Assembly: GCF_041146395.1 (NCBI RefSeq) | Contig: NC_091010.1 | Span: 54,022,001-54,086,000, forward strand | Reading direction: 5' to 3' | Length of the DNA stretch: 64,000 nucleotides | Source of the DNA: Eulemur rufifrons | Taxonomy: Eukaryota > Chordata > Mammalia > Primates > Lemuridae | Part shown: positions 23,705-37,294 of the stretch, piece by piece | How positions within the stretch are numbered: the first letter of the stretch is position 1 | How the letters are laid out: each line of letters starts with the position of its first letter | The notes under the pieces: generated by a model | The model's database searches: none | The model's input: the letters and a program-made list of their open reading frames with translations, nothing else | Told to the model about the DNA's origin: nothing | Translations under genes and position numbers: made by a program

Positions 23705-24375
23705 AAGGGTGGGAGACGGTGCTCAGAGTGGATTTAAGGAGACAGAGACCTCCTCTGCAGATGCACCTAGTTAGGCTGGCTTCCACGTCTCAAATCCCAA
23801 GCCCTTGCGAGCTAGGGGTCTTCCTCTGCTCCAAAATATCCTCCCTGCTTTTTAGGCACCAATCTACCCATGGATGTTACATACTCTGTAACTTTAAACC
23901 AGCCTGTGTGTCTGTGGCCTGCCCATGTGTTGACCATTAAATGGGGATTGAAAGGGCTTCAAAACCATTTGTGAACACCTTCCCAAATCACTTCCTGCTT
24001 GCTGTTGTACCACTTGGTTTCTGACCTGGTTGAACTCTGCTTGGCTCTTACACTCTTTGCTCTAGTCTAGATTCTTGGCTCCATCATCTGTGCAAGATCA
24101 TGCCTTTGCTCTGGATTCTCTTGGATGGTAATCACTGCTCCACTTAGTTCCTTGGAGCTACACCTCTGGCCGACATGGCACCCAGCTGGCTCCACCTGCT
24201 TCTGCATGAGGGAGAGGAGAGAAAAGACTCACAACTTCCTTTGCGAGCTCCTCCACAGAACACCTTCTCTAGCAGATGCATCTCCATGCTGGTGGGGGAC
24301 ACGTCTCGTTTTCCCTCCGTGCGTGAGAGTATGTTCCCATCAGCTTTGTAAATGTGTTCATTCTGGCACGCTTTA
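23705..24375. other. Unique sequence, nothing recognised
   Basis: Short frames only; no named repeat. Confidence 0.35.
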
Positions 24376-24379
24376 ATTG

Positions 24380-25115
24380 TTTGTTGGAATGTTATTGTGC
24401 TCCTTATCCCTTTTTTATTTTTAACATATTTTTATAGAATTTGATATCAATATTTTTGTTGTTCATTTTTTCTATGAGAGTCAGTTCTTTTCCCAAATTC
24501 ATGGTTCTAGAGCTCCCTCTTCTGCTGTCTTTGTGAAGTGTTCGTGACACGCTCTCTTCCTTTATCCTAGCTCTGGTCTCCTCCCCTACTTTCACGCTTT
24601 TGTTTTTTCTTTGTTTCTATTGACTTCATGCTGCTCACTTTGGATCTTATTCCCAGCAGTTTCTATTCACTGTGGGGCTTTGTCTTAGATGGAAGTTTGT
24701 CTGGGGACGGAGTTTTCTCAGGCCCCTTCTGATCTGACCACTTACACACACCACAAGCGTAGTCTGCAAAACCTCCCAAGTTAGCAATCATTCTCAAGTT
24801 TGCCCGCTGAGGTTTCCAGTGGACACCTGCGTGCTTGTCTGGGGGACTGTGGCACACATCAGATGCCCCGTCGCTTCCTGTGCTTTCCCCAGCACAGTTG
24901 TTAATACAATTAGGGTCTTGCCATGCTGGTGGTTTATCCCCACCTACTCATATTTAGGTTCACAAGGATACTTTGTCAATTAACTTTGTTGTAAATGTTG
25001 ACCATAGATTTTGGAGGGCTTGGGTTTTTTTTCCTACCTAATTGCTCTGTTTAACTTTATAATGATACTTGAAGAAATCAAAAAATTATGCCACCACTGC
25101 CATTTCCCTGGACTC
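24380..25115 (+). repeat. Unassigned dispersed repeat, copy 1 (partner 57350-58960)
   Basis: Shares with the partner TCTAGAGCTCCCT (24506 and 58379), TTTGTGAAGTGTTC (24530 and 58404), a GGGCTTTGTC-TAG block (24675 and 58531) and downstream an ATGCCACCACTGCC / ATGGCGCAACTGCC block, all in the same order and orientation. Identity by eye is about 65-70%. I cannot name the family. No frame is preserved in both. Confidence 0.5.
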
Positions 25116-25134
25116 TCCTGGGTTATCTATTGAA

Positions 25135-25315
25135 GCCATTTAACTCTCTGAGGTACTTACCATTGTTATTTTCATTATATAGATCAGAAACTAAAGCCTA
25201 ACGAGATTAAGCAAATTGCCCAAGATCAAACATTGTAAGTGGTAGAAGTCAGACACAAATCCAGGCATCTTGCCTATGAAGCACACACTACTCACTACTG
25301 TGCAAGGCTGCATCT
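25135..25315 (-). repeat. MIR SINE, minus strand
   Basis: 'tttcattatatagatcagaaac', 'gagattaagcaaattgccca', 'agtggtagaagtcagaca' and 'acacactactcactactgtgc' follow reverse MIR order. Confidence 0.75.
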
Positions 25316-25379
25316 AAGTGTCATTAAGCTATTAGAAGGATGAGTAGAAATTAAACAAATGAAGAATAGAAATAAACCC

Positions 25380-25860
25380 ATTCTGGGTTGAGGGAATAGG
25401 ATAGACAAAGGCGCTGGAGCTTCTGTGCTTTAGAGAAATAGAAAGAAGCCAGTGCAGCTAGAGCTTCATGAGACACAGGAACAAATCATGAAATGATGCA
25501 TGAAAAGGCAGGAAGCCAAAGTAGATTATTCAAGACATTGCAAGCCAGGAAGCGATTTTGGATCTTATCCTATATGCAATGCAAAGCCATCAAAACAGCT
25601 ATATTGTGTATGCAACGTTTCAAGAGAACTCAGAAGAGGTATCACCTTGCTCCATTTAAAGGATTAAATTAGGTATCTTTGGAACTGATGAATGATTGGA
25701 CCACAGAGAAGATGGGTGAATGACGTGGTATAGGGCACTCGTGGCCATATTATGCACTCTAATGGCCAAGACAGGAGAGAAGATGGTATCTGCATCAGGG
25801 AGAGTCACGTGATAGGCTGGTGAGTGAGGCTACTGGGGACCAGCTTGAGAAGGCCCTGGA
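25380..25860 (-). repeat. L2 fragment, minus strand
   Basis: 'agacaaaggcgctggagctt', 'ggatcttatcctatatgcaatg', 'atgaatgattggaccacaga' and 'atgacgtggtatagggca' mirror the L2 3' half, as at 46.1-46.5 kb. Confidence 0.6.
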
Positions 25861-25864
25861 CAGT

Positions 25865-27020
25865 CCATGCTTGGGGGACTCCTGAGAGCCATGGCCTTTC
25901 TCCACATCAATTGCTACTGGGAGAAAAGTGGTGATAGAGCCATAGGGCCAGTGGCACAATCAGAACAAAAAAGAGCCACTGCAGTGGATTGAATAGAGCC
26001 ACACATTTTTTCGGAAGGCTGCATCCCGTTTTACAATTTTCAGAGCTCTGCATCAGAAGGTCAGCCACATTCACTTGTCAAGACATTTAGGACAGTAATG
26101 ACTCCCCTTTCTTCCTATTCTTATCAGCTGCCTTTTGTTACAGTCACCGAGGTTTTGTGCGCTGGCTTTCTGATAAGTTTCCTGTATAATGTAATATTCG
26201 GCACTTTTCCTATTCTCATTCAAACTTCAGCAAAAATACCATGGAAAATGGAGGAAAGGATGATGCCAGCAACTCGAGTATTATTTTTATCGCACAGAGT
26301 AAATATGCTTAAATGCTGTAGAGCTGTCTTTCTGGGATCTCATATATTCAATAAATATGTAAAGAGGAGCCACCTTTCCTCGCTTCACTGACCATTGAAT
26401 TCCTGGAGCTGCTTTCAGTTTCCATTTAAAACTCTGCATTAATTTAAGTTGAAATCCTTGGGAAGTATTTGTGGAAAGGCCACTGGATGATGGGACATTA
26501 GGCTGAAGGGAGGTCAGGACAGGTGTAGCTGGCTATGTGCAAGTGTGTAGAAGAGAGGACAGGTGTGAGCCGTTAGCAGCCAGCACCTGCAGCAGCTGGA
26601 GCATGACTGCATCCGCCTGGTCAAGGGAATCTGTGCAGGGCACCATTGGCATCTGCTCCATGGGGCTCAGGTGGGACCATATCCCTAATATTGCTTACAA
26701 TGCTTCTGTCTAGCTACAAGGCTCTACTCAGTAATTCCTGTCTTTTCAGAAGCATTAACAAAGACTGCAACTTTTATTTGCTCTGCAATTGTGTCTTAAT
26801 GGCAGTGCTCTGAGTTTGGCTTCCATCCTAAGGTTGTGGTTTAATGACCACACCTTTGAAACAGAAGCAGTTTCATTTTCCAACCCTGAAGGTCCCAGAA
26901 TCTCTGGGATCTCTATATCCATTTGAAACTGTACACCCGCTTTCCTGGAGCTAATCTCTTTCTGGTACTACTTTATCAAATGTAATGGGTAGCAACCAGA
27001 TCACATTTTCAAATTCGGCT
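25865..27020. other. Unique sequence, nothing recognised
   Basis: A 97-codon frame at 26098-26391 shows no recognisable domain. No named repeat. Confidence 0.4.
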
Positions 27021-27031
27021 TTAAAACGGAC

Positions 27032-27240
27032 CTGGGGAATGGACACGCTTGAAGTTCTGACTGAGGGGATGGGGGTGGGGGGAGGGGATGGGTGCATACC
27101 TACATGATGAGTGTGATGTGCATTGTCTAGGGAATGGACACACTTGAAGCTCAGACTCGGGGGGATGGGGAGGCATGGGGAATATATATAACCTGAACTT
27201 TTTACCCCCATAATGAGCTGAAAAAAAAAAAAAAAAAAAA
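27032..27240 (+). mobile_element. 5'-truncated L1 3' end, strepsirrhine type, with G-rich tract
   Basis: Ends 'ttttacccccataatgagctg' plus about 22 A, the terminal sequence of lemur-lineage L1s as I recall it. A near-duplicate AAAACGGAC / AACACGGAC (27023-27031 and 27241-27249) flanks it. Inside, GGGAATGGACAC-CTTGAAG occurs twice (27035 and 27132). The first unit is followed by a G-rich tract with four or more runs of at least three G (27065-27092). Only the 3' UTR was inserted, so there is no coding part. Confidence 0.8.
27065..27092 (+). other. G-quadruplex-like G-run cluster in the L1 3' UTR
   Basis: Successive G runs of 4, 5, 6, 4 and 3 bases are separated by 1-2 bases, satisfying the usual G3+N1-7 pattern. 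G-rich polypurine tracts are known in mammalian L1 3' UTRs. Confidence 0.85.
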
Positions 27241-27249
27241 AACACGGAC

Positions 27250-30145
27250 TAACCTGATGCTCAAGTGCATTAAAAACACTTTCTGTTTTCCAGATTCCAC
27301 AGGCAACAATTTTACAAAATGTTTGCCAGGACATCACATGAGTTGCTATTCTCCCAACATCCTCTAACAGTTTCCCCACTGCCATCCATCCACCAAGAGG
27401 CCACGCAAAGATTGCGGATATTTAATTCTTTGAAAAAAAGAACTGGGACCAGTAATATAATTAACATAGTCTATTGCCCAAGCTGGACCAACGGGAACCC
27501 TTTCCATAGGGATGGAGATTCTAAGTCCCCTCTGAATGGGACCCAGATAGCTGCGGCACATTCCTTTCCACCATGCCACTAGCTGCAGAGAGAGCTGGTC
27601 TATAGACACAGACAAATGAAACAGGTGAACAGAACAAAGCAGGTGCATGACAGGCACGGAGAGGCTTCCCTGGATTCCTGACACTTTGCCCTTTTCTGGT
27701 CCCAGCTCCTTCCGGAGGCTCAGCTGCTTTCCTTTGCTTCTTTGAGCCTCCCTTCCCCCATCTTTCCGATAAATTCCCATCTCCATTTTACCAGAGCTCA
27801 GTTGGTTTCCTGTTACCTGAGATCAAATATTCTCAACTAATTCAGAAGAACATGCTATTCCTAAGACCAAAGTCATGCATCATTCCCCGTATGGGCCAGC
27901 GCCCCAGCCCCAGGCAATCGATGCCAGACCAGATTTCCGTGGTGGCCTTCGGTTCTCAATTTCTACATGAGGTGCCGCCACATGTTCTCCCTGATGTGAG
28001 AAATCTTTGGCTTCTACAACTACAGCCCACAAAAGTTGAAATGACTAGTTAAGGTCATTTGGCTAGGCAATAGCAAAGCACAGATTAAAATCTATTCCAG
28101 TCCATCCTCCAGTCTGTTATCCTACCTAACAGCTGAACCTGAAGACACTCCAATTTTCTCTTGGTTGGCTTCCTGCTAAATTTTTAGTTTAAAAAATGGA
28201 GAAAGAAACTAATTCCTTTTCCCACTTCCTTTTGGCTCCAGATTATGCACTTAAGTTCTTAAATCAGAGGATAATAGAATCGTCATGATTATGGATTTAT
28301 TTCAGAGAGCAGCAAGAACAAAGTAATTCCACGGAGCCCAAAAATATTTAAAAAGCAATAATCTTTGCAGAGTCCAGTAAGGAAACACAGAGCCATCTCA
28401 GATCACCCGTATGGCCCAGCATGCAGGAACACCCAGCAGGCGGCCAACAACATGACCCAGAAGTAGGCTAATAAAGGCATGTAACAAAGAATGGAGCTGG
28501 GCCAATTGCATCATCAATAACATCAATAACAATTGTAGCATTGGTTGAATATTGAGAAAAGAAGAAAAAGTAAATTCCACAATTGTAGTCGATCCCAAGA
28601 AAGACGTGCTATGGTTTCTGATGTCAGGTGTGAAAATATAGAGCTGTTTGGTTAGGAGGTCAGTATTATGACCAAAGATGTCAGGACAGATTGGTGGGAT
28701 GAGCCTGATGATTTCTACCTATGTGACTTGAATGCAGAGCAAGCCTATTTGCAGATGTAAGACTTGCACAGCAACCGTATCTGACCATGCACTGAGGCAG
28801 CTGAGGCGGTGGCAGAAGATGGAGCCTGGTCTCCTTAATCAGACTGCCGAGACACACTCGTGACACTGACCACCAGAAACATTAAAACCTCAGTGCCAGG
28901 TGAGGGAGTCTGCAGTGAGGGCAGGAAGCCAGCTGAGAAGAGACCCTGGGTTGGGGGCGAAGGAAGACTTCACTTTGCAGGTGAGGTCCTGGCTCTCCCC
29001 TCCTTTCTGGTCACCTCCTCTTGGGCCCTCATGTCTTAACCTTGGTGGTTCAGTTTGGGCCATTATAGCACCAGCCACTACTGATCTCTTCATGTTCCTA
29101 CTCAGAGCTTAAAGAAAAAAGGCAGGAACATGAATTCCTGCTTCTGTGCCATCTCCTTGTGTCCCCAGCACTGGCCCAGGCTGTGTGGGAAGCTCCTCAC
29201 CAACCCAACCTTACCGTCATGCGATGATGGTGGTGTCATGGTCCTGCTTAGACATTTTTCACTTCTCAGGCCCCTTAACAGTATTCACTGCCATTTCTCC
29301 AAATCTTCACGGCCCCTTCCCCTAACAAGGCTTCTGGAGCAGTCGCCTTTCTCCCAAAATTACTAATTTATTCATTTGTTTCAGTGACTCTGGCAATCAG
29401 TGGGCTTTCTACCTACAAGTTCCCTTCACTTGTGTCCTTGGATGGTCCAGCTCCTGGGTGATTGATGATTTGTGCTTATCTGTGTGACATCACTGGGTCT
29501 CTTCACTCTTCTTATCCACAATTACCTTGGACTTAAATGTCCCACGAGCTACCCACTGTATAAGAAAAATAAAAAGTTTCTAGGAGCCTCCTAATTTTCT
29601 CAAGACATATGCTATGGTTGTTATCCTCAAGTATTATTGTAAGCATTATTTAACAGTGCACCGGCTGCTATGAAGAAACAAAGAGAAACAAAGATGTTCT
29701 CAGTGAGTTAACAATTTAAATCAGAAAAAAATTATAAATATATATTCTAAGTCAGGAAAAGCACACAGAATACCCAGAAGACCGGGAATTGATTTTTAAG
29801 GATGTTTTAACTGTATGAAGGGGTGTGCATTTTTTATCATATTTTGTGTTTAGTAAACCCAGGAACCCACCAGTAGGTACTTGGGAGACCCTTAGAGTGT
29901 TGCTTTGATGACTTATATTGGCGATGAACTAGTTTCCAGCTGGAAAAGCCTTCCTTTAATCTGATTAAACAGTAGATGTAAATTATTCTAATCACTCTGA
30001 AGAGTCGCCACAAGCCTCTGCATCCTGGAGTCATTCTCGGGCCATGCTCAGAGGGGTCACACCCTGCTATAAACAGGCCTATTTCTGCACATGGACTGTA
30101 ACCTACACAGCCATTTTCCTGCAGAAAGAGGCAAGTTTCCAGTGT
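27250..30145. other. Long mostly unique stretch, no gene seen
   Basis: Frames reach 140 codons (27364-27786, minus) without any recognisable domain. 28040-28135 has faint reverse MIR text. 27785-27845 ('gctcagttggtttcctgttac') resembles the end of an old LTR or SINE. 28250-28380 is AT-rich and repeat-free. Nothing else recognised. Confidence 0.4.
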
Positions 30146-30149
30146 GCAT

Positions 30150-30680
30150 AAGGCGCTGCTAGCAGGCCATGGGGATACCGGTAAGCAAAGCAGCCCAGGT
30201 GTCTGCCCTCCTGTAGTTTACAGTCCAGGGAAGTGCACCTCCTTACCTGTGCACCATGTGATCGTGTGTTTAATTACACCTGCGCTGGAGACAAAGTCCT
30301 GTGAGAGCTCATGACAGGGGCCTGACCTAGTGTGGGAGCGGAGGTAGTCAGAGAAGCTTCCTCTGAAGATGGGGTAATTAAGATAGCATGAACGCTGAGT
30401 GGGTTTTAATCAGGGAAAGAGGAGGGAGTGAGGGGTCGGCAGAGTATGGAGGCCCCAAAGCAGAGAGAAGGCAGCACATTTGAGGATATGGATGGTGGCC
30501 AGTGTGACCAGAACACAGACAAGACTGCACAGATACAGGGCCAGAGAGCCCAACAAGGACCAGATCAGATGGGGTCCTGTGGCTCACATAGACGATTTTG
30601 AGTTTTGTTCTAAGAGCAATGGCATTTCATTGAGGGGAGTTCAACAGTTGGCTTTGGGGCCCAGTATCAATGAAGAGCAA
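30150..30680 (-). repeat. L2 fragment, minus strand
   Basis: 'tgtctgccctcctgtagttta', 'gagaagcttcctctgaagatg', 'gatggtggccagtgtgacca', 'gagttttgttctaagagcaatg' and 'catttcattgaggggagttc' follow L2 in reverse. Confidence 0.8.
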
Positions 30681-30684
30681 GGCT

Positions 30685-32325
30685 CAAGTGTTTAAAGCAT
30701 GCACACCTTTCACTGACATGAACAAGTAGTTCTCTGAATACCTCTCCAATTTGTGGATGTCTTTTTACAAGGGAACCCTAAGAGTGTCTTGTGTTACCTT
30801 TCTCCTGTCAGCATCCATCAGAATCTCTGCTCTTAACTGCCCAACAGGAGGTGGAATGGGGATGAACCTGGTTGTTCTGGCTCTTGTGTGCTATGTGTCT
30901 GTCCTCTTGTGTTTCCTTCAGACACCCACTACTCTGTAAGCCGGAGTTCCACAGCTGAGCACATGGGAGTGTGAACTAGAGAGGAGAGTAGGTTGGGTCT
31001 GCGGGAAAAGCAACGGCTAAGTCCCAATGGGGAAGAGAGTATCGCTGTCTCCCTCACCCTCACTGCCCAGTTCTCCCAGGACTGATGTCAAACATTTGAG
31101 TTGTGCAGGCTAACACGGATAGCTAAGGAGCTTTGAAATGGATTAAATATCCATTTGAAGTTAGCAACCTGAAAATTGACCAAATCCATAGAGATTACTG
31201 AAGTCAACGTCTTGAGGCACACATCAGCTTAGAGAGAGCTCAAAATTAGGAAGGAAATTTGCTGTTGATCCTGGGCCACTGCCTCTGCAGATCCATTCTG
31301 GGCTCATTTCCCTCCAACTTGTCCTTTGCTTTCATGCACCTCGGGCAGCTACTTCCTCTCCCTCCTCCCACAGCCAACAACTACTCCTCCCCTTCCCGGT
31401 CCCTCTCCTGACTACTAACTTCTTTTCCCTTTTTTTATCTTTATTGATTTCTTTATGGAAGTAAAATTAAATAAAGGAAAATGTATGAAGAAATTGTACA
31501 CAATAATATTATATCTCAAGCAGAACCTCCTAAGGGTCAGCTCTATTACATGGCAGAATGAATTCCCAAGAGAAATAAGAAGAGGCCAATCACCCAAGTT
31601 ATTTAAAAATCAACTGGACAAAGTCACCAAGGGTGTGCTGACAGGAAGGCCCCAGTCACAGCCTTTTAGAATGAAGAAAATGATCCTAATAGGATTTTTC
31701 TCTCCTCATCTTGCTTTTTCTCTAGGCTGAATTCTTTAACTCATGCTGAAATCAGCTATATCCACAGACAGCAAGATTCACTGCTTTCCTGTGGCCAAAT
31801 TCATCAGAAATGAGAACAAAAGCAGGGGAGTGGATATTAAAGAACCCCTCCTTCAACTATCAAGAAGCCCCCTAGTCCCATGGGAGAATAGCAATGCAGG
31901 GCTCTCAGCTTTTATTCTAGGCCTGTTCTTTATTCTGTGATCAAAGGAAACATTCTCTGGAAACAGGAAAAATCATCTTGTTATACATAGCTTCTGCAAT
32001 GACTGCATATAATTTTTGTTCACCAGCAAGTAAAGTTTTATCCCTCAAACAGCACCTGTTTTCCCATTACATGTTTATGGCAATTTCTCTGAGGTCCATT
32101 TACTATTTTTTGTATTCATTCTTGCAGAGCATTGTAGAAATCTTATCAAACTCAACACATGTGAAATATAAGCATTACTATATTGGGGAAAATCAATATC
32201 CTTATTGCCTAGCACCCTAGGGTCTAAGGAAGAGCATTGTAGTCTTCTATATCAACATTGTCAGATAAAAATATCCCTTGATTTTACCCGGAACGTCAAT
32301 GAAAAAATCTACCATGATTTGATAA
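30685..32325. other. Unique sequence, nothing recognised
   Basis: Short overlapping frames of 60-91 codons and no named repeat. Confidence 0.4.
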
Positions 32326-32329
32326 TCCA

Positions 32330-32575
32330 ATAGTACTTTATACATAGAGTACTTGCACTTTATAAGCTCTCTCACAAGTATCCACTCTTTTGATCTTCAA
32401 CTTGGGTATTATTAAGTGCATTTTACAAATGAAGGATCTGAAGCTCACAAAAGGGGAAATAATTTGCTCAGTGACACAGAGTTAGCAAGGGGTAGGGTGG
32501 AACACAGTCCCAGATCTGACTGCAAAACCCTACATTCTTCCCATTCTACCACCCTGCACTTCTCAGGGCTTTTGG
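32330..32575 (-). repeat. MIR SINE, minus strand
   Basis: 'tgcattttacaaatgaagga', 'aataatttgctcagtgacaca', 'gagttagcaaggggtaggg' and 'cattctaccaccctgc' follow reverse MIR order. Confidence 0.75.
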
Positions 32576-32579
32576 GAAG

Positions 32580-33497
<918 letters not shown>

Positions 33498-33899
33498 GAT
33501 GACAAAGAGTAAAGGAAGCAACAGAATAATGTGAACATGTGAACGTAGAATAATGCCCTACCAAAAGAGACCTCGGTAAAGAACTTAATAAGACCCCCCA
33601 CCATGCCTTCAGGGTAGGCAGGACCCGACACTTGCTCTAACCAGTGGAATATAGCGAAGGTGATGGGACATCACTCCCATGACCAGGTTACATCATCAAA
33701 GCTGCTATCTCCCCAGCAGACGCTCCTGGCTGGCTTGACGACGTGAACAGCCATGTTGCAGAAGCCCACGTGGTAGGAAACTGCAGGTGGCCTCTCAGAA
33801 CTGTGAGTGGCCTTTGGGAACTGCAGCCACCCTCTAGCAGCTGAGAGCAACCTTGAGTTGAGTGAGTCAGTTAGACATGGAAAGGGTACACAGCTATGT

Positions 33900-34060
33900 T
33901 TTCAATAATCTTTTCTTAATAGCTAAATGGCCCTGGTTAAGTGGCTTTGCCTCTCGGTATCTTGGTTACTACATGTGTAAGTGGTATTAATATTAATAAT
34001 ACCTCACAGAGTTGCTGGAAGACTCAGTGATATAGTATCTGAAAATCACGTACATTTTCT
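33900..34060 (+). repeat. MIR SINE, plus strand
   Basis: 'ggccctggttaagtggctttgc', 'tctcggtatcttggttactac' and 'aatacctcacagagttgctgg' are forward MIR core and 3' text. Confidence 0.7.
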
Positions 34061-34189
34061 TCCACAACCTGGGTTTCTTTTCTTCTTTCCTTTGGATTTT
34101 CAAGGCAGCTATGCCCCCAAAGGTCAGTAATGACCAGATTTCCAAGTAATATCTTTGTTAACTAAGCCTATGCTGAATAGTCCTCTGAA

Positions 34190-34390
34190 CTTCTTATTTC
34201 TGGGTATTAACCCCTTGTCAGATTTATAGTTTGGAATATTTTATCCCATTCTGTAGGTTGTCTGTCCACTCTGTTAAAAATTTCTTTTGCTGTGCAAAAG
34301 CTTTTTAGTTTGATGTAATCCTATTTGTCTATTTTTGTTTTAGTTGCCTGTGTTTTTGAGATATTATTTTAAAAATCATTGCCCACCCCA
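34190..34390 (-). mobile_element. L1 ORF2 3' / 3'-UTR fragment, minus strand
   Basis: 'ggtattaaccccttgtcaga', 'attctgtaggttgtctgtcc', 'tttcttttgctgtgcaaaag' and 'ctttttagtttgatgtaatcc' are strongly characteristic of L1 read in reverse. Truncated at both ends. Confidence 0.85.
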
Positions 34391-34660
34391 ATTAGACAGT
34401 GATTTTTGAGAACCAACTATGTACTCAGTTCTATGAGTTCTTTCCTGTAGATGAATAAAAATAAATAAATAGATAAAGTCAGCTATCCAATTATCCATTT
34501 ACCTAACCAATACTGCTAAGAACCTTCTATATGGAAGAAACTACAAGATAGAAGTATTAATAGAAGGTATGGTTCTCATTCTCAAAGAGTTCACATTCAA
34601 TACTACAAATGCAAGAGAGATTTACTGAATATCAGTTAGGTATTCTCTAACCTAGCTGAA
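34391..34660 (-). repeat. L2 3'-end fragment, minus strand
   Basis: 'gagaaccaactatgtactcagt', 'ggttctcattctcaaagagttc' and 'acattcaatactacaaat' resemble L2 in reverse (GAGCACCTACTATGTGCC; CCCTCAAGGAGCTTACA). Diverged. Confidence 0.45.
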
Positions 34661-34674
34661 GTCAGGAGATAAGA

Positions 34675-34900
34675 GCTTGGAATTAGGAGTAAACCATAAG
34701 GACTTAGAATCAAACACAGCTCCAGATTTAAATCCTACCTCTTTCACCTATGACCACTTGAAGGAACTACTTAATTTAATTTTCACATTTCCTCACCTTA
34801 AACTTTAGTTAATACATGACTTCATATGGCAAAGATTTAGTTAAATGTGTTAGGTTTGAGTGGTTAACACTGTGTCTTCTTAGTTTATTCAGTGAATGAA
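34675..34900 (+). repeat. MIR SINE, plus strand
   Basis: 'gacttagaatcaaacacagctc' (tRNA-derived part), 'taaatcctacctctttcacc', 'aaggaactacttaatttaatt' and 'cacatttcctcaccttaaac' are forward MIR. Confidence 0.65.
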
Positions 34901-34904
34901 TTAA

Positions 34905-36415
34905 TATTGTTATCATTACTTACATGACAAACTAAATATAATATTCAGTTTAAATATCAGATATAGTACCCTGAAATTTATCAGATAGCACAAAGCACCG
35001 CTTGGTAAGTGACGGAACTGTGGCCTTCAGAATTTGCAAATTATCAGCCTGTGGGTTGAATCCAGTTGATAAGCATGTTTTGTGTAACCCACACAGTGTT
35101 TTTTAAAACATTCAAATTTTTTTCCTACTTTCACCATCTAAAACTTAGAACATTTTACATAAAAATCTAGATTTCTCTCTTCTCCTGACAAATCAGAAGA
35201 TCTGACAGTCCCGGAGCTGTACTTTAGCAGGGTGGCAATTAGCTGTGGGCAGAGTAGCATCTGCCCACTGGAGAAGGACCCACCTTCCCCCTGTGTCACA
35301 GACTCTATTCATGTGTATTTTTTGTCCAGCCCTTGCAGGCTTTGGAGTTTTGAAACTCAGATCAACAATTAACAAAGATAATCTTAGATAGTCTTCCACT
35401 CTAACCTAACACATTTTTGATATATGTATACACACACACAATGTCTTTTTGATCACATATATTGAAAAATGCTTCATAATAAATCCTCAGCCACCTGGAG
35501 CATCACAATTCACTTACGGTCCTAGAAACATTACAAGGAAATAAAACCTGTTCGGATTATTTTAACCCAAGGTTTCTCAAATATATTTGACTAAAGAAAA
35601 TTTGACTAAAGAGGACTTGGTAACACTACATGTGCAAGTGTTTTTGGAAGACGGCTGAGGATTATTGGAATACATTTTAAAGAATCTGTGTTCAATAGAA
35701 GGTTCATAAGATGAGCATATATCATGATTTCTGTCCAGTGTGTAGAAATATTCTCTAAACTAGAGCTTCAGAGTAAAGTTAACAGATAATCTGGGACTGA
35801 AGGGAAATTGAGGAAATGATATATATGAGAGATACAAGACAAAGGAATATATTCTGGTCTCTCATTTAAAAAAAAAAAAAAAAGAGGGCTTGGGGAATTA
35901 TGCCAAATAAAATTTTGCTTCCATTCCCTGAAGAGAAGTGACACCATGATAATGACACCCAGGGAAAGCAAATGTCACTGCCAGCATTGGAACAGAATCT
36001 CAGCTTTGATGTGCTGTTTGTTTGGTGTGTCTTCGCTCTTTCTCTGTATGCTACATTATGACAAGTGAATAACATATTTTCCTTTTTGTAGTAAATAGAC
36101 TGGCAAATTTGAGAACTGATGGTCTACTTTTCTTCCACAAACTGCACTCAAATCAATCAGTAAACTTTCAGTTGCCTGGGCCAGCAGACGAGTCATTTGG
36201 TTCCCGGCTTCTGTCACTCAGAGAAGTTCTGCACTGCACCATGGGTTTGGCTTGGTGAGTCAAATTTTAGAAAGTGCCAATCATTTATGGATGGATTAAT
36301 TCAGCAAGGCTTAAATTTTATTTGATGAGGTGGTTTTCTGTTTTGAGTACTGAATTAATAGATATTAATTGGAGAAAATTGGGAAGTACAGATAGAAGAA
36401 AGACAATTTAAAAAA
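34905..36415. other. Mostly unique AT-rich sequence
   Basis: 35040-35160 ('cagcctgtgggttgaatcca') hints at a decayed hAT element. A short A run lies at 35867-35883. No gene seen. Confidence 0.35.
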
Positions 36416-36421
36416 TCAATT

Positions 36422-36664
36422 AGGCAGGAGGATTGCTTGAGGCCAGGAATTTGAGACCAGCCCGGACAACACAACAAGACCCCATCTCTAGCAAAAAAAA
36501 AAAAAAAATTAGCCAGGCATGGTGGCATGTGCCTGTAGTCCTAGCTACTCAGGAGGCTGAGTCAGGAAAATTGCTTGAGTCCCGCTCAAGGTTACAGTGA
36601 GCTATGATGGTACCACTACACTCCACTCTGTGCGACAGAGCAAGACCTGGTCTCTTAAAAAAAA
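36422..36664 (+). mobile_element. AluJ-like element, 5'-truncated, plus strand
   Basis: Starts within the left arm ('ggcaggaggattgcttgaggcc'), has a long middle A run and 'attagccaggcatggtggcat', and ends near 'gacctggtctctt'. It lacks the lemur TATATGGACA middle segment, so it belongs to the older Alu layer. Confidence 0.9.
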
Positions 36665-36734
36665 CAATCAATTAGACGTAGTATTAAAGGCTAATATTTT
36701 TCTATAGTCCCTAGAAACTTCTTTCCAAAGAATA

Positions 36735-36800
36735 TGTAGTATGTACATGTGTACACATATTGTATATACACAATATATATGTATAGATATGTATACAGAT
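36735..36800. repeat. AT-rich imperfect palindrome
   Basis: 'catattgtatatacacaatat' and neighbouring TATATGTATA text can fold on itself. Looks like a decayed (TA/CA)n tract. Confidence 0.5.
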
Positions 36801-36859
36801 ACTTCTATGTAATGTGAATTTTTAACCCAAGAATTTAAAAGAGTCTATAAAACATATTT

Positions 36860-37290
36860 TTTAATTTATTCAAACTACCCAAATGCCCATCAACAGCCAA
36901 ATATATAAATTGATTTGTTATAGTCATATAATGACTACTATACACAATGTGAATGAAATATCTAAAATAACTAACTATGGATAGATTCCACAGAAACATA
37001 ACATTAAGTAAGGAAAGCCAAATATGAGAGAGTACAAACTATATGCTTCTCTTCATATAAAGTACAAAACTAGACAAGACTAATTTATGCTGCTAGGTCA
37101 GGGTAGCGGTTTCTCCTTGAGGAGGGACACCTGGGAGGGAACACAGAGGACCTCCTGGGGGCCAAAAATGCTCCACTGCTAGATCTGGTTGTGACTACAC
37201 ACAGGTGTCTGTGTATGAAGATTCATTGATCTGAGAGGAATGTGCACTCTTCTGTATATATTTACATATAATATTTTAATACAAAGCTTA
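36860..37290 (+). mobile_element. L1M 3' end, plus strand
   Basis: 'ctacccaaatgcccatcaac', 'gatagattccacagaaacata', 'acattaagtaaggaaagcca' and 'gcactcttctgtatatattta' are L1M text leading to the 3' end. No frame remains. Confidence 0.7.
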
Positions 37291-37294
37291 ATTT

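Noticed and set aside
26951..27385. 144-codon minus-strand frame with a long Phe run
   Set aside because: The Phe run is the reversed poly-A of the L1 3' end at 27219-27240, so the frame crosses an insertion and is accidental.
27364..27786. 140-codon minus-strand frame
   Set aside because: Partly mirrored by a plus-strand frame and shows no domain.
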